From: BJGV01 sp003230615
GTDB lineage: Bacteria; Pseudomonadota; Gammaproteobacteria; Burkholderiales; Nitrosomonadaceae
Direction of reading: 5' to 3'
Assembly (NCBI GenBank): GCA_963663215.1
Contig: OY760140.1
Span: 620,001 to 684,000 of the forward strand
Length of the DNA: 64,000 nucleotides
Shown piece after piece: positions 34,154-43,913 of this stretch (position 1 is the stretch's first letter; the number at the start of each line of letters is the position of its first letter). The translations under genes and the position numbers were made by a program. The notes below the pieces were generated by a model that was not told where the DNA came from, made no database searches, and saw only the letters and a program-made list of their open reading frames with translations.

Positions 34154-35173
34154 CTACGCCCAATCGGCAAGCACAAGCTTGCCGATGGAGTCCCCTTGTT
34201 CGATCAATGCATGCGCGTGGCGTAGATTGGCCGCGTTGATCGGACGGATAACACGGTTCACTGTGGTAATGATGTCGCCCTGGTCGATCAGGTCTGCGAC
34301 CGCGTTCAGCAGGTGTTGTTGCTCGATCATGTCCGGTGTTTGATACATCGAGCGCGTAAACATGAATTCCCAGGCAAAGGTCGCACTTTTGCTCTTGAGC
34401 AAATCCAGATTTACCGGCTCGAGCATTCCGACGATTGAACAGATGCGGCCTTGCGGTGCAATGGCATTGGTCATTGCCGTCCAGTGTTGCTGAGTGCTGT
34501 TAAGGCACAGGATGTAGTCCACCAACGGAACATCAATTGCCTTTAACTCCTCATCAAGCGCATTGCGGTGATTCACCACCTGTTCAGCGCCAAGCCGTTT
34601 AGCCCAGGTAATCGATTCTTGCCGTGACGCGGTGGCGATCACTTTGAGTTTCGCAACCTTGTTTGCCAATTGGATAGCGATGGACCCGACTCCGCCCGCT
34701 CCACCAATAATTAAAATGGATTTGCCTGCATCCTCTTCCGTGGCCGAAATATCGAGCCGTTCGAACAGAGCTTCCCATGCGGTGATGCTTGTCAGTGGCA
34801 GCGCAGCGGCTTCGGCGTAGCCGAACGTGGTCGGTTTGCGTCCCACAATGCGTTCATCGACGAGCTGAAATTCGCTATTGCTACCTGGCCGCGTAATATC
34901 TCCGGCGTAGAACACGTGATCACCAACCTGATAGTCAGTGACCTCATCGCCTACGCTAACCACTTCACCCGCAGCATCCCACCCCAGTATTCGCGGGCTG
35001 ATTTCAGTTTTGTCTTTTGGCGCGCGTACTTTAGTGTCGACGGGGTTCATCGAAATGGCCCTTACTGCAACCAGCAGATCACACCCGCTGGGTGTGGGCC
35101 GATCAACCTCAACATCAACAAGTGACTGCTCGTTTTCGATGGGAAGATATTGGTAAAGACCGATCGCTTTCAT
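34154..35173 (-). CDS. Zinc-type/quinone-oxidoreductase-like alcohol dehydrogenase (MDR family)
   Basis: 339 residues, full length for the family. GroES-like domain: MNPVDTKVRAP, ILGWDAAGEVVSVGDEV, VGDHVFYAGD. Rossmann domain: SILIIGGAGGVGSIAIQLA, then ATASRQESITWAKRLGAEQVVNH. The Cys/His zinc ligands of classical alcohol dehydrogenases are absent, so it belongs to the zinc-free YhdH/ZADH2-like quinone or enone reductases, using NADPH. A good SD (GGAGG) precedes the ATG. Confidence 0.9.
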   Translation of the reverse strand: MKAIGLYQYLPIENEQSLVDVEVDRPTPSGCDLLVAVRAISMNPVDTKVRAPKDKTEISPRILGWDAAGEVVSVGDEVTDYQVGDHVFYAGDITRPGSNSEFQLVDERIVGRKPTTFGYAEAAALPLTSITAWEALFERLDISATEEDAGKSILIIGGAGGVGSIAIQLANKVAKLKVIATASRQESITWAKRLGAEQVVNHRNALDEELKAIDVPLVDYILCLNSTQQHWTAMTNAIAPQGRICSIVGMLEPVNLDLLKSKSATFAWEFMFTRSMYQTPDMIEQQHLLNAVADLIDQGDIITTVNRVIRPINAANLRHAHALIEQGDSIGKLVLADWA

Positions 35174-35217
35174 GTGAATCCTCCTTTCGCTTTCTTAATG
35201 AAGCAACTATTGTTCTT

Positions 35218-35249
35218 GAATGTTTGCTTTGTGCCAAAAGCCGATATTC
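35218..35249 (+). repeat. Palindromic repeat A
   Basis: Copy upstream of the alcohol dehydrogenase gene, with GCCGATATTC in the right arm. Confidence 0.75.
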
Positions 35250-35338
35250 GTTAGTAGCTATTTAACCCGTTTTAGCAAGTTTCTTTTGTTCTCCAAATGA
35301 TTGCACATGATTACTATGTTAGAACTCATTTAGTCAGA

Positions 35339-35698
35339 CTATATATCTTTCGTTAAATGTGAACCCATATATAGGATTAAAAATGTAACTGCACCAGTTA
35401 GGGCGACTCTCCTCCTTGAGCTATGGTTACGCAGCTGTGGGACTATCTGACTTACAAACCCACAAACCCATGCGATCACTCCTCCTATTAACACAAAAGC
35501 TAATATGCCACCAACTATGTAACCATCAATTTTAAGTGAAGTATCATAAGCTCTTATTTGAAGACCTAAATAGCTCAGTGCATAGATCACCATAACAACG
35601 ATTGTGGCTATTTTTAATGGTATGGTTAGTTTTTTTGTGTGGTTACCTGATAATCCTTTTTGACTGTTTGGCTTCAGTTTTCCAGTATCGATTGTCAT
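35339..35698 (-). CDS. Three-helix membrane protein
   Basis: 119 residues with membrane segments near 27-47 (IATIVVMVIYALSYLGL), 62-82 (GGILAFVLIGGVIAWVCG) and 98-115 (VALTGAVTFLILYMG). The N-terminus is basic and cytoplasmic (QKGLSGNHTKKL). No family is recognised. Its start and leader are caught in a 127-bp tandem duplication, so the leader exists twice. Confidence 0.6.
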   Translation of the reverse strand: MTIDTGKLKPNSQKGLSGNHTKKLTIPLKIATIVVMVIYALSYLGLQIRAYDTSLKIDGYIVGGILAFVLIGGVIAWVCGFVSQIVPQLRNHSSRRRVALTGAVTFLILYMGSHLTKDI

Positions 35699-35947
35699 TA
35701 ATCTTCTCCCTATTTTGACCTAGAAGGTTATCATCTAGGCCCATCTTTGGGTAAGATCGTATTGGTAGATGCTATTGTGAATGTCTGCTTTGTGCCAAAA
35801 GAAGATATTTAAGATTGAAGGTCATTAATCTTCTCCCTATTTTGACCTAGAAGGTTATCATCTAGGCCCATCTTTGGGTAAGATCGTATTGGTAGATGCT
35901 ATTGTGAATGTCTGCTTTGTGCCAAAAGAAGATATTTAAGATTGAAG
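35694..35947 (+). repeat. 127-bp tandem duplication including repeat A
   Basis: Two apparently identical copies (35694-35820 and 35821-35947), each holding the leader ATTAATCTTCTCCC.. and one A copy (35779-35810, 35906-35937) whose right arm is GAAGATATTT. Confidence 0.95.
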
Positions 35948-36107
35948 GATTCTTATGACTATCTGTTCTAGCATATGATTTTAGAGAATTCATTCTCCTG
36001 TATCTTTAAGAATATATTATTTGAAGTCTAATAAGATTTGGTTCATTGCTTTTATTTTACATGGGTAAGTAGTAGGCTTAGTAGCTTAGATCTCTTATGG
36101 AAGATTT

Positions 36108-36356
<249 letters not shown>

Positions 36357-36668
36357 CAACAACAGCAGAAACTCTAATAATATTGGCGGGTTATCAGTTT
36401 CTGAATATACTTGCTTTAACCCTGCATGGACTCAATTTATTGCTCTGCACCAGATATTTTGAAAAAATTCTGTCCAGATATTCATGAGCAACTGACGCTG
36501 TTTTACCAACAACCGACATCACATTGATTAATATTTAAAATTCAGCAAGCAGACAGAGAAAGTTCGGCCAGAAGAGGACATTCGAGTCTAGATTGATCCT
36601 TTATCGTGAGTATTGTTACATTGCATCTAGAGCGGACCGTCTATCGCTAAGATGAATAAGGAGAGATT

Positions 36669-37695
36669 ATGACCAGTGAAATGAGTCCGTCACGTATTAT
36701 TGATACAGGTTTTAGTTTTTGGGGGTCTAAGGTTCTTCTTACAGCGGTTGAATTCGAACTTTTCACAAAATTGGTGGATAAGCCTATGACCGGAGAATCC
36801 CTTGGCAAGATACTTGATCTCCATCCACGTGGAATCTGGGATTTTTTTGATACGTTGGTAGCGCTAGGCTTTTTGAACCGTGATGGGACTGGTTCGACAT
36901 CTCTCTATTCCAATACCGAGGAAACCAGCATGTTTCTCGATAAAAATAAGCTTAGTTATGTTGGCGGCATACTTGAAATGGCCAATGATCGTATATACAA
37001 GTTTTGGGATGACCTGGGACCCGCACTCAAGACTGGTAAGCCCCCAGAATGAAATTAAGCACAGTCAGAAATCCATGTTCGAGGTGCTCTATGAAGATTC
37101 GCCACGACTTGAACAATTTTTGGGAGCAATGAGAGGTCTTTCAATTGGTAATTTCCAGGCATTCGTACAAAAGTTTGATTTTTCAAACTACAAATCACTT
37201 TGTGATGTGGGGGGTGCCACCGGATTACTTTCAAGTCTTGTAGCAAAACAAAACTTTCACATAAAATGCATGTCCTTCGATTTACCGATCGTCGCGCCAA
37301 TAGCAAAAAAATGGATAGAAAAAGAAAACCTTTCCGATCGCATCAACGTTGTGTCTGGAGATTTTCTCAAGGATGCTCTACCAAAATCGGACATTATTAC
37401 AATGGGAAATATTTTGCACGACTGGAATCTGGAGAAGAAAAAGCACCTTATACGCTTGGCATATGAAGCGCTGCCGGAAAATGGTGCATTTGTCGTGATA
37501 GAAAATATTATCGATGATGATCGGCGTGAAAATGCCTTCGGACTTATGATGTCCTTGCATATGCTTATTGAATTTGGGGACGCTTTTGATTTTACTGGAG
37601 CCGACTTCTGGGGATGGTGTCAAGAAGCCGGATTTAAGCGATACGAAGTAGTCCATTTAGCAGGTCCATGTAGCGCAGCAATAGCTTACAAATAA
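36669..37695 (+). pseudogene. O-methyltransferase (ASMT-like), split by a C-run frameshift
   Basis: Frame 1 (36669-37052) has the N-terminal winged-helix dimerisation domain (LTAVEFELFTKLVDKP..LDLHPRGIWDFFDTL). Frame 2 continues from about 37050 to 37695 with the SAM domain: LCDVGGATGLLSSLVA, MSFDLPIVAPIAKKW, VSGDFLKDALPKSDIITMGN and the catalytic-type LHDWN. A CCCCC run at about 37040-37044 is one base too long: KPQNEIK would result from four. An intact gene would give about 342 residues. AAGGAGAG lies 6 bases before the ATG. Confidence 0.75.
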
Positions 37696-37793
37696 AGGCC
37701 TATAAAATTTCTCCGGTAGGCATGATTATTCAGGTTTTGAGACAAGCATACCAAGATGCATTTTGAATATCTGTTTTGTACAAAAAAAGTCAA

Positions 37794-37940
37794 TCGTATT
37801 TAGCTTCCAATACAATCCAGTAACAGCCAATCATTCTGGGGGTATTATTGGGGGTACGTCAAAGAAATCGGGCCAGCTATTTCTTGGATAAGATTATGAT
37901 TAGTATGGTATTAACAGGTATGAGTTAGATTCCAGCCGCC
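37794..37940 (+). repeat. Repeat B' (att-like) with core
   Basis: Nearly identical to 174-322: TTTAGCTTCCAATACAATCC, GGGGGTATTATT / GGGGGTACGTCA, core GATTCCAGCCGCC. Confidence 0.85.
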
Positions 37941-37949
37941 CAAAATATT

Positions 37950-37981
37950 GAGTGTCTGCTTTGTGCCAAGAGCGGACGCTT
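37950..37981 (+). repeat. Palindromic repeat A
   Basis: Copy 9 bp after the core with the linker CAAAATATT also seen at 322-331. Confidence 0.8.
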
Positions 37982-38097
37982 AGGAACAAAAGCGAGATTG
38001 TGAAAAATTTGTGCCAAAAGAGGATATTCAAACTATTCTCTAGGAAGCATAACGAAGAGAGCTTGCAATGGTTTTTCTTTAAACGTTTTGCTTCTCT

Positions 38098-38540
38098 TTA
38101 TTGTGTAGGTGGTGGTTGAGGAACAACCCGCATCCAGCCGTCTGGACATTTTTTGACATGTGGATAATAGCCTTCCGGCTTGCGGCAGTAGTACCAATAG
38201 TCGGCCTGCGACTCAGTAACTGACCGATTAGTACCTTGTTGTTGAATATACATTACTGGAGGATAGCTACCACCATAACCGCCGCCATACCCACCATATC
38301 CACGGTAACCTAAACCATATCCGCCGTAACCACCATAATAGGGCCAATATCCGCCAAAACCGTAACCCAGCCCATGCCTAGTACAAGACCACCTAAGTGG
38401 TGACTTCTATGGTGTCCATGATGCCCTCCGTGGTGTCCTCCATGATGACCGCCGCCATGTCCACCACGTGCCCATGCTGAGCTAGTAGACATTGATCCGA
38501 GTAGGACGAAAATAAGGCACATTAATTTGAGCGTTTTCAT
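38098..38540 (-). pseudogene. Gly/Tyr/His-rich secreted protein with PEGYYP motif, frameshifted
   Basis: The start at 38540 (GGAGG 5 bases upstream) gives a signal MKTLKLMCLIFVLLGSMSTSSAWA (in two parts by reading) and GGHGGGHHGGHHGGHHGHH. A one-base shift near 38360 then moves to a frame rich in GGYGGYGLGYRGYGGYGG and ending in YYCRKPEGYYPHVKKCPDGW with VPQPP. Two intact paralogues lie at 43914 and 47911. The conserved C-terminal block with two Cys probably forms a disulfide. It is an exported protein of unknown role, perhaps surface-bound or metal-binding via the His-rich part. Confidence 0.65.
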
Positions 38541-38605
38541 ATAAACCTCCACTGGTTTATATACCCAACGCTCCTAATGATTTTGAGTTGACATCTGCTA
38601 TACCG

Positions 38606-38637
38606 GAATGTCTGCTTTGTGCCAAAAATGGACATTC
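38606..38637 (+). repeat. Palindromic repeat A
   Basis: A near-consensus copy (AAATGGACATTC right arm). Confidence 0.85.
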
Positions 38638-38729
38638 GATCCTAGAGGCAATCCCATAGATATGGCTGCCTGTTAAAACAGGCGCATAATATGCCTATCA
38701 CTAACATACTTATAAATAAGAAATGAAAT

Positions 38730-39182
38730 ATGGGTGAGTTTGAAGAGCAAATTATTGTATCGGCATCGCCAGATAAGGTTTGGGGTGTCCTGGTAGACAT
38801 TAGGAATATTTATCTATGGAATCCTGGGGTCGTTCGGTCCAAGCAGACAACACACGGAGAAGTTCGTGTAGGTGCGTGCTGACTTTGTGATTTAGGGGGC
38901 AAGAACTATCTAGATGAGGAAGTCATCGAATTTGAGAAGCCTCACAGACTGACTATGCGTATTAATGAAACGAATCTTCCTTTCAAGGCAGCAGAAATAC
39001 GGTTTACAGTTGAGCCTCAAGGGGACAAAACACTTGTTAGGGTTTCGCCCAAATATCAGCTTAAATTTGGCTTACTTGGGAGCATTCTTGATACGATTAT
39101 GGTGCGCTCACAGTACCGCAAAGGTATGCACGAATTGTTGCATGGATTAAGGAACTATGTAGAGCAGAGTGTCGCAAACTAA
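38730..39182 (+). pseudogene. SRPBCC-family protein with in-frame TGA
   Basis: One frame of 151 codons, MGEFEEQIIVSASPDKVWGV..WNPGV, interrupted by TGA at 38880-38882 after GEVRVGAC and continuing CDLGGKNYLDEEVIEFEKPH to the end. SRPBCC relatives have R or a similar residue near this position (CGA to TGA would explain it). The helix-grip fold binds hydrophobic ligands. The IS3-family element is inserted 32 bp past its stop, so it did not cause the damage. Confidence 0.7.
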
Positions 39183-39222
39183 CCAAACTTAGTTACTAGT
39201 AATAGTCAGAAGACTGTAGTGG

Positions 39223-40098
39223 TCAATTGTTTCCGGACACTTTGTTAAGCATTTTTTCATAATCCATCGGTGTTTTGTAACCCAGCGTTGAGTGCAGACG
39301 TCTTGAGTTGTAATACACCGCCACATATTCACGAACATCGGCAATGGCCGCTTGCCGTGTTTTGTATAGTCTATCCCCCGTCCATTCCCGTTTAAGGCTA
39401 CTGAAGAACCGTTCCACCGGCGCATTATCCCAGCAGTTACCCTTGCGACTCATACTTGAGACCGTCCCGTACTGTTTCAGCAACATTTGGTAGACATGAC
39501 TGGCATACTGACTGCCGCGGTCGGAGTGATGGAGCAGTCCAGGCGGTGGATTCCTGAGATTAACAGCCATCATCAAGGCCCGGATAACCAGCGCTTTTTT
39601 CATTCGTGTGTCCATCGCCCAGCCAATGACACGGCGTGAATACAGATCGATCACCACAGCTAGATAAATCCAGCCCTGCTGTGTCCATAAATAGGTGATG
39701 TCAGTTGCCCACACCTGATTGGGCCCTTGCGGGGAAAACTGGCGATCCAGTACGTTTTCTGCCACCGGGAAGTCGTGCTTGCTGTCAGTTGTCACTTTGT
39801 ATTTACGTTTCTGTTTGACTGTCAGATTCATCGCTTTCATCAAGCGGCGTGTACGCTCACGCCCAATATCAAAGCCTTCTTCACGCAGGTTCTCCATCAT
39901 AGTTCGACTACCCAGACTGTCTCTAGAAGCAGCAAATAACGCTTTCATACGCCGTCGCAATGCCAGTTCTTCTGGTCTAATAACTTTGCAGGGCCTCCCC
40001 CGCCAATCGTAGTAAGTACTGCGTGGAACGTTCAGCATCCGGCACAACAGACTTACGGGGTAGCTGTCCGCATACCTTCGAATAAACCCACACCTCAC
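39223..40098 (-). CDS. IS3-family transposase OrfB (DDE integrase domain)
   Basis: 291 residues with the N-terminal HTH_21-type region (SVSLLCRMLNVPRSTYYDW in context) and an rve catalytic core: Asp in VWATDITYLW, Asp in HHSDRGSQYAS, Glu in WDNAPVERFFSSLK. It would act as an OrfAB fusion made by -1 frameshifting at the A7 run near 40130 in OrfA; its own ATG overlaps the orfA end by 4 bp. It is intact. Confidence 0.95.
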   Translation of the reverse strand: MRCGFIRRYADSYPVSLLCRMLNVPRSTYYDWRGRPCKVIRPEELALRRRMKALFAASRDSLGSRTMMENLREEGFDIGRERTRRLMKAMNLTVKQKRKYKVTTDSKHDFPVAENVLDRQFSPQGPNQVWATDITYLWTQQGWIYLAVVIDLYSRRVIGWAMDTRMKKALVIRALMMAVNLRNPPPGLLHHSDRGSQYASHVYQMLLKQYGTVSSMSRKGNCWDNAPVERFFSSLKREWTGDRLYKTRQAAIADVREYVAVYYNSRRLHSTLGYKTPMDYEKMLNKVSGNN

Positions 40099-40388
40099 TT
40101 CATTTCCTTTGCGAAGTACTGACTCGCTTTTTTTAAAATCTCTTTTTCCATCCGCAGCGTGCGGACTTCTTTACGCAGCCGTTTCAACTCCTCTCGTTCG
40201 TCCACATTCAGTTCCGCACCGGAAGCGTCTACTTCATATTCTTGCTTCCAGCGGCGCAGTAGATTGTCGTTAATATCCAGGCTCCTTGCTGCTTCCGATG
40301 TCTTGTAATCCTGCTCTGTAACCAGGGCAACCGCATCTCGTTTAAATTCCTCTGTGTACTTCCGTCTCGTTCGTTTTTCTGTTGTCAT
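40095..40388 (-). CDS. IS3-family transposase OrfA
   Basis: 97 residues: helix-turn-helix (RKYTEEFKRDAVALVTEQ, EAARSLDINDNLLRRWKQEY) and a C-terminal leucine-zipper coiled coil (ELKRLRKEVRTLRMEKEILK). It binds the inverted repeats and multimerises. The A-rich heptamer near its end is the expected frameshift site for OrfAB. Confidence 0.9.
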   Translation of the reverse strand: MTTEKRTRRKYTEEFKRDAVALVTEQDYKTSEAARSLDINDNLLRRWKQEYEVDASGAELNVDEREELKRLRKEVRTLRMEKEILKKASQYFAKEMK

Positions 40389-40474
40389 TGTTCACCTCGT
40401 TTTGGCAGTTTACCGCCTTAACTCGGTGTCCGGAATCAGTAGACCACTTCAGACCCCATTAGTTTAGATATAGT

Positions 40475-40946
40475 ATGAACATAGAAGATGATAAAAAAGG
40501 AGCCGCAGTAAAGTTTCCACCTCCCTTGATTTTTTTATTATTGCTGTTAGCTGGCTATGGATTGCAGCACTTTTGGCCTATTAGTATCGGAGGCTTATCA
40601 GGACTCAAGTACATTGGAGGGGGTAGTCATGTTAGGAGCAGGCATTGTCATTCTCGTCGCTCAATCTTTTAAACACGCCGAGACAAATATCGAACCATGG
40701 AAACCTACCACTAGAATTATTTCCACAGGAATTTACGCCTACTCACGTAATCCTGTTTATGCTGGGTTTTGCTTAGTATCAATTGGTATAGGCATTTTCT
40801 TAAATAGCTTTTGGACTCTAATCAGCTTTATACCTTCGGCAATTCTAGTCTATTACGTTGCAATTAAGAAGGAAGAAATATATTTAGAGAAAAAATTCGG
40901 AGAAGAGTATATATATTATAAGAACAAGGTGAGGCGTTGGTTGTAA
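40475..40946 (+). pseudogene. ICMT-like membrane methyltransferase, G-run frameshift
   Basis: Frame 1 begins MNIEDDKKGAAVKFPPPLIF with the first membrane helix, then shifts at the G5 run near 40616-40620. Frame 2 (to 40946) has VVMLGAGIVILVAQSF, the signature TTRIISTGIYAYSRNPVYAGF and the C-terminal EEIYLEKKFGEEYIYYKNKV. The isoprenylcysteine-methyltransferase-like family (about 155 residues) methylates small thiols or other substrates at the membrane. Only one base is wrong. Confidence 0.75.
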
Positions 40947-40969
40947 TGCTGGGGTTAGAAACGTTCTTG

Positions 40970-41002
40970 TATGTCTCTGCTTTGTGCCAAAAGCGAACAT
41001 TC
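40970..41002 (+). repeat. Palindromic repeat A
   Basis: A near-consensus copy. The rest of 40947-41354 is AT-rich upstream DNA of nadA with no other feature that I can support. Confidence 0.75.
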
Positions 41003-41354
41003 ATATTTGCCCGTGCTGGCTGTATCAGAGTGTGATCGGATTCTGGGTCGTTAGGGTTGCAGGGTTTGCGATACTAAAGGCGACATCGCATTAAAGAGTC
41101 CTGACAATTCCTCCAGCGTGATATTTTATTTTGTTGAAATGCATAATAATTGTCATAGCCCTAGCTTTTTTATCATTCACCTAGTTGTATTTTTTTTGCT
41201 AACATCTAACAAATTACTATGTTAGTAGGTCGAATACTTTGCTAGTCTTATCAACTATATGATATTTGATGGATACTTTATTAAATTAATTGGTGATTCA
41301 ACGATACTATCGAAACAAAATAGTTGTATCGTAGTTTGAATTATTTGGGAAGTT

Positions 41355-42494
41355 ATGCAAACTCAACTTATTAAAGCAATCGAATTCGAATACCCACAAA
41401 TGAATAAGGGCATAAGTTGCACCGCCAAAGCATGGGCACGCGTGCCAGCTTCGCTGTCACAGGAAGAAAGAGATACTCTTAAGGAGCGTATCAAACGCTT
41501 GTTAAAGGAAAAGCAAGCAGTGCTAGTGGCGCACTATTATGTGGACCCTGATTTGCAGGATCTAGCGGAAGAAACTGGTGGTTGCGTGTCGGATTCACTC
41601 GAGATGGCTCGCTTTGGACGTGATCATCCAGCCCAAAAGCTGGTGGTGGCAGGTGTGAAATTTATGGGTGAGACAGCTAAGATATTAAGCCCTGAAAAAT
41701 GTGTCTTAATGCCAGACCTTGATGCAACCTGTTCGCTTGATCTAGGCTGCCCTGTTGATGAGTTCACCGCATTTTGCGATACGCATACAGATCGAACGGT
41801 GGTCGTGTATGCCAACACTAGTGCTGCGATAAAAGCACGCGCCGATTGGATGGTGACATCATCGATTGCCCTGCAGATCGTTGCGCACCTTCATGCGCAT
41901 GGTGAAAAAATCTTATGGGCGCCGGACAAGTATCTAGGTAGTTATATTCAGAAACACACCGGTGCGGACATGTTGTTGTGGCAGGGTTCCTGTCTTGTGC
42001 ACGAAGAATTCAAAGCGACAGAGTTAGAGCTATTAAAATGCAAAAATCCTCATGCTGTAGTACTGGTACATCCGGAATCTCCAGAAGGAGTGATTGCGTT
42101 AGCTGATGTAGTCGGCTCAACTTCGCAATTGATTTTTGCAGCACAATCACTTGACGCCAAGAAATTTATTGTCGCGACCGACAAAGGCATATTGCACAAA
42201 ATGAAAAAAATGGCGCCTGGAAAGTGTTTCATCGAAGCTCCTACCGCGGGAGAAAGTGCAACTTGCAAGAGCTGTGCACAGTGCCCATGGATGGCAATGA
42301 ATGGCCTACAAAATCTGGCAGATATATTAGAGTCTGGTCGCAATGAAATTCATGTTGACGCTGATCTCAGCCACCAAGCTTTTGCTTGCATTGAGCGTAT
42401 GCTTGACTTTGTAACACAACAAAAGACCGGAAGTTACACAAGAAATGATCTAATACAGGAACAAAGATTATTTGCGGGGATAGGCCCAGCATAA
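41355..42494 (+). CDS. nadA: Quinolinate synthase (NadA)
   Basis: 379 residues, the usual length of the long type. It has AHYYVDPDLQDLAEETGGCVSDSLEMAR, and the [4Fe-4S] ligand cysteines in DATCSLDLGCP, WQGSCLVHE and SATCKSCAQCPWM. It condenses iminoaspartate and dihydroxyacetone phosphate to quinolinate for NAD synthesis. There is no nadB or nadC beside it. It sits in one module (37940-43027) with decayed genes, which is unusual for a core enzyme and suggests a second, carried copy. It is intact and with normal motifs. Confidence 0.95.
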   Translation: MQTQLIKAIEFEYPQMNKGISCTAKAWARVPASLSQEERDTLKERIKRLLKEKQAVLVAHYYVDPDLQDLAEETGGCVSDSLEMARFGRDHPAQKLVVAGVKFMGETAKILSPEKCVLMPDLDATCSLDLGCPVDEFTAFCDTHTDRTVVVYANTSAAIKARADWMVTSSIALQIVAHLHAHGEKILWAPDKYLGSYIQKHTGADMLLWQGSCLVHEEFKATELELLKCKNPHAVVLVHPESPEGVIALADVVGSTSQLIFAAQSLDAKKFIVATDKGILHKMKKMAPGKCFIEAPTAGESATCKSCAQCPWMAMNGLQNLADILESGRNEIHVDADLSHQAFACIERMLDFVTQQKTGSYTRNDLIQEQRLFAGIGPA

Positions 42495-42647
42495 ATGATT
42501 AAGAAATAGCTTACCTGATAGCAAATCATTACTTTTAACTTCATTTAATTGAACAAATTTAAGTTGCTATTTCTGAAACTCGAAGCGTCAGGAAAACCAA
42601 TTTAGTATAGTGCCAGAGGATCACAGCAGATTAGGACTTAATAAGTG

Positions 42648-42749
42648 ATGAATCACGAAAAAATCACAGTTCTAATTACGTTGTTCAACGCAGAGTTGGC
42701 TAAGATGTCGGAAAAAGGTTTTCTTTACCCTTGTTGGCTGCTGGATTGA
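42648..42749 (+). CDS. Possible 33-residue ORF
   Basis: MNHEKITVLITLFNAELAKM.. to a TGA at 42747. It may be the truncated start of a gene. No SD or family is seen. Confidence 0.25.
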   Translation: MNHEKITVLITLFNAELAKMSEKGFLYPCWLLD

Positions 42750-42901
42750 GTCCGTGTAATAAAGACCTTATCAGTGTGTTATGTTATTCAGTAAGCATCC
42801 AATACGATTTTTTCAAATGCTCCCACCCACAACTCCAGCGCAAGCGTCGCTTAACTAAAACGTTGATTCTGTGAACAACTGCTTTGTGCAAAAGTGGACA
42901 G

Positions 42902-43027
42902 TCCCGTCTATAGTAGTCCGATAGCATCCAATGAATTTGATGGTATATTTGTTGGTATTTTGAAAATGAATAAAACCTAGATCAGTCCGTGGTGGGGGTT
43001 ATAGGCTACTATTCGATACCAGCCGCC
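42902..43027 (+). repeat. Repeat B (att-like) with core
   Basis: A full unit (TGATGGTATATT / TGTTGGTATTTT), with a degenerate A at about 42876 in front and the core TTCGATACCAGCCGCC. Confidence 0.8.
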
Positions 43028-43102
43028 AAATGAGTAATCTCCTTGGGTAAATTACTATCAGGTTTTTTCTAGAAATGTTTTCCACCGAAATTTAGTAACG
43101 CC

Positions 43103-43426
43103 CTAATTTGATTGAGGCCCATCTACATATTCGAAGAGAATGTCTTTAGCTAGACCAGAACTACTATCCTTAACAGTTTTTCGAGTGATATTTGGACTGT
43201 CAGAACTGGCTCGGAATATCTCTTCCTCAGTCATTCCCAGTTTTGCTATCAAGTACAGAGTCGTATGAGGGTTATGATTTGGCTTGTAAAGCTTCTCGCC
43301 TTGAAGAAATTTTTCGAGACGCCTTCGTTTCGAGATTCGGCCACCGAAATAGTAAACGGTCGCTATAATGACAAAGATTGCCGTTAGAATAGAGGCTATG
43401 TTCGCTAGTGACGATAGATTATCCAT
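43103..43426 (-). CDS. Membrane-anchored protein with small helical domain
   Basis: 107 residues: one N-terminal helix (ANIASILTAIFVIIATVYYF), a basic stretch (GGRISKRRRLEKFL), then HTTLYLIAKLGMTEEEIFRAS, which reads like a winged/HTH-type helical domain. It is the only gene in a module of about 0.75 kb (43027-43783). The family looks familiar from accessory islands, but I cannot name it. Confidence 0.55.
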   Translation of the reverse strand: MDNLSSLANIASILTAIFVIIATVYYFGGRISKRRRLEKFLQGEKLYKPNHNPHTTLYLIAKLGMTEEEIFRASSDSPNITRKTVKDSSSGLAKDILFEYVDGPQSN

Positions 43427-43634
43427 CGCTATTATTACATGTATCTAACTAATCCTAATAATCTACCACAATTGGTAGCGTTCTAATTTGCCTGCAATAG
43501 TTTGCTCTTTTTCTTCAGCTTGATGAAATACCAAAGTCCATCATATTCTACGCGCCCTCGACCCTGATATCTTAACGTTTGAAAAAACGGTGGTTGCTGC
43601 CATCCGCCGATGTCTGGCTTGACCAAAAACATAT

Positions 43635-43783
43635 AATCTCATTTAGCTTTCGATACAATCCTTTAACAGCCAATCAATTAGGGGGTATTGTTGAAGGGTA
43701 TCTCAAGGATATTAGACCAGCTATTTATGTATAATATTATGATTAATAAGATAATAATAGGCTTTGGTTTGATTCCTGCCGCC
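43635..43783 (+). repeat. Repeat B' (att-like) with core
   Basis: TTTAGCTTTCGATACAATCC, GGGGGTATTGTTGAAGGGTA arms, core TTTGATTCCTGCCGCC. Confidence 0.75.
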
Positions 43784-43789
43784 AAGATT

Positions 43790-43821
43790 GAGTGCCCGCT
43801 TTGTGCCAAAAGCGGATTTTC
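43790..43821 (+). repeat. Palindromic repeat A
   Basis: A copy 6 bp after the core, with right arm GCGGATTTTC. Confidence 0.75.
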
Positions 43822-43913
43822 ACATACACGCAAAAAAATCCATCACTGGGCCGAGCTATATTTAATTATTACAGAAAATGTAATGATCATAAGCTAGCTA
43901 TATTTATATTTGA

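Larger units (their letters stand above)
39215..40451 (-). mobile_element. IS3-family insertion sequence, complete
   Basis: 1237 bp. The ends are imperfect inverted repeats: left TGTAGTGGTCAATTGTTTCC, right (reversed) TGAAGTGGTCTACTGATTCC, both continuing GGACAC. A 3-bp target duplication GAC flanks them (39212-39214 and 40452-40454). It carries two overlapping transposase frames. Good ends and intact frames suggest recent insertion, between the SRPBCC remnant and the ICMT-like gene. Confidence 0.9.
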
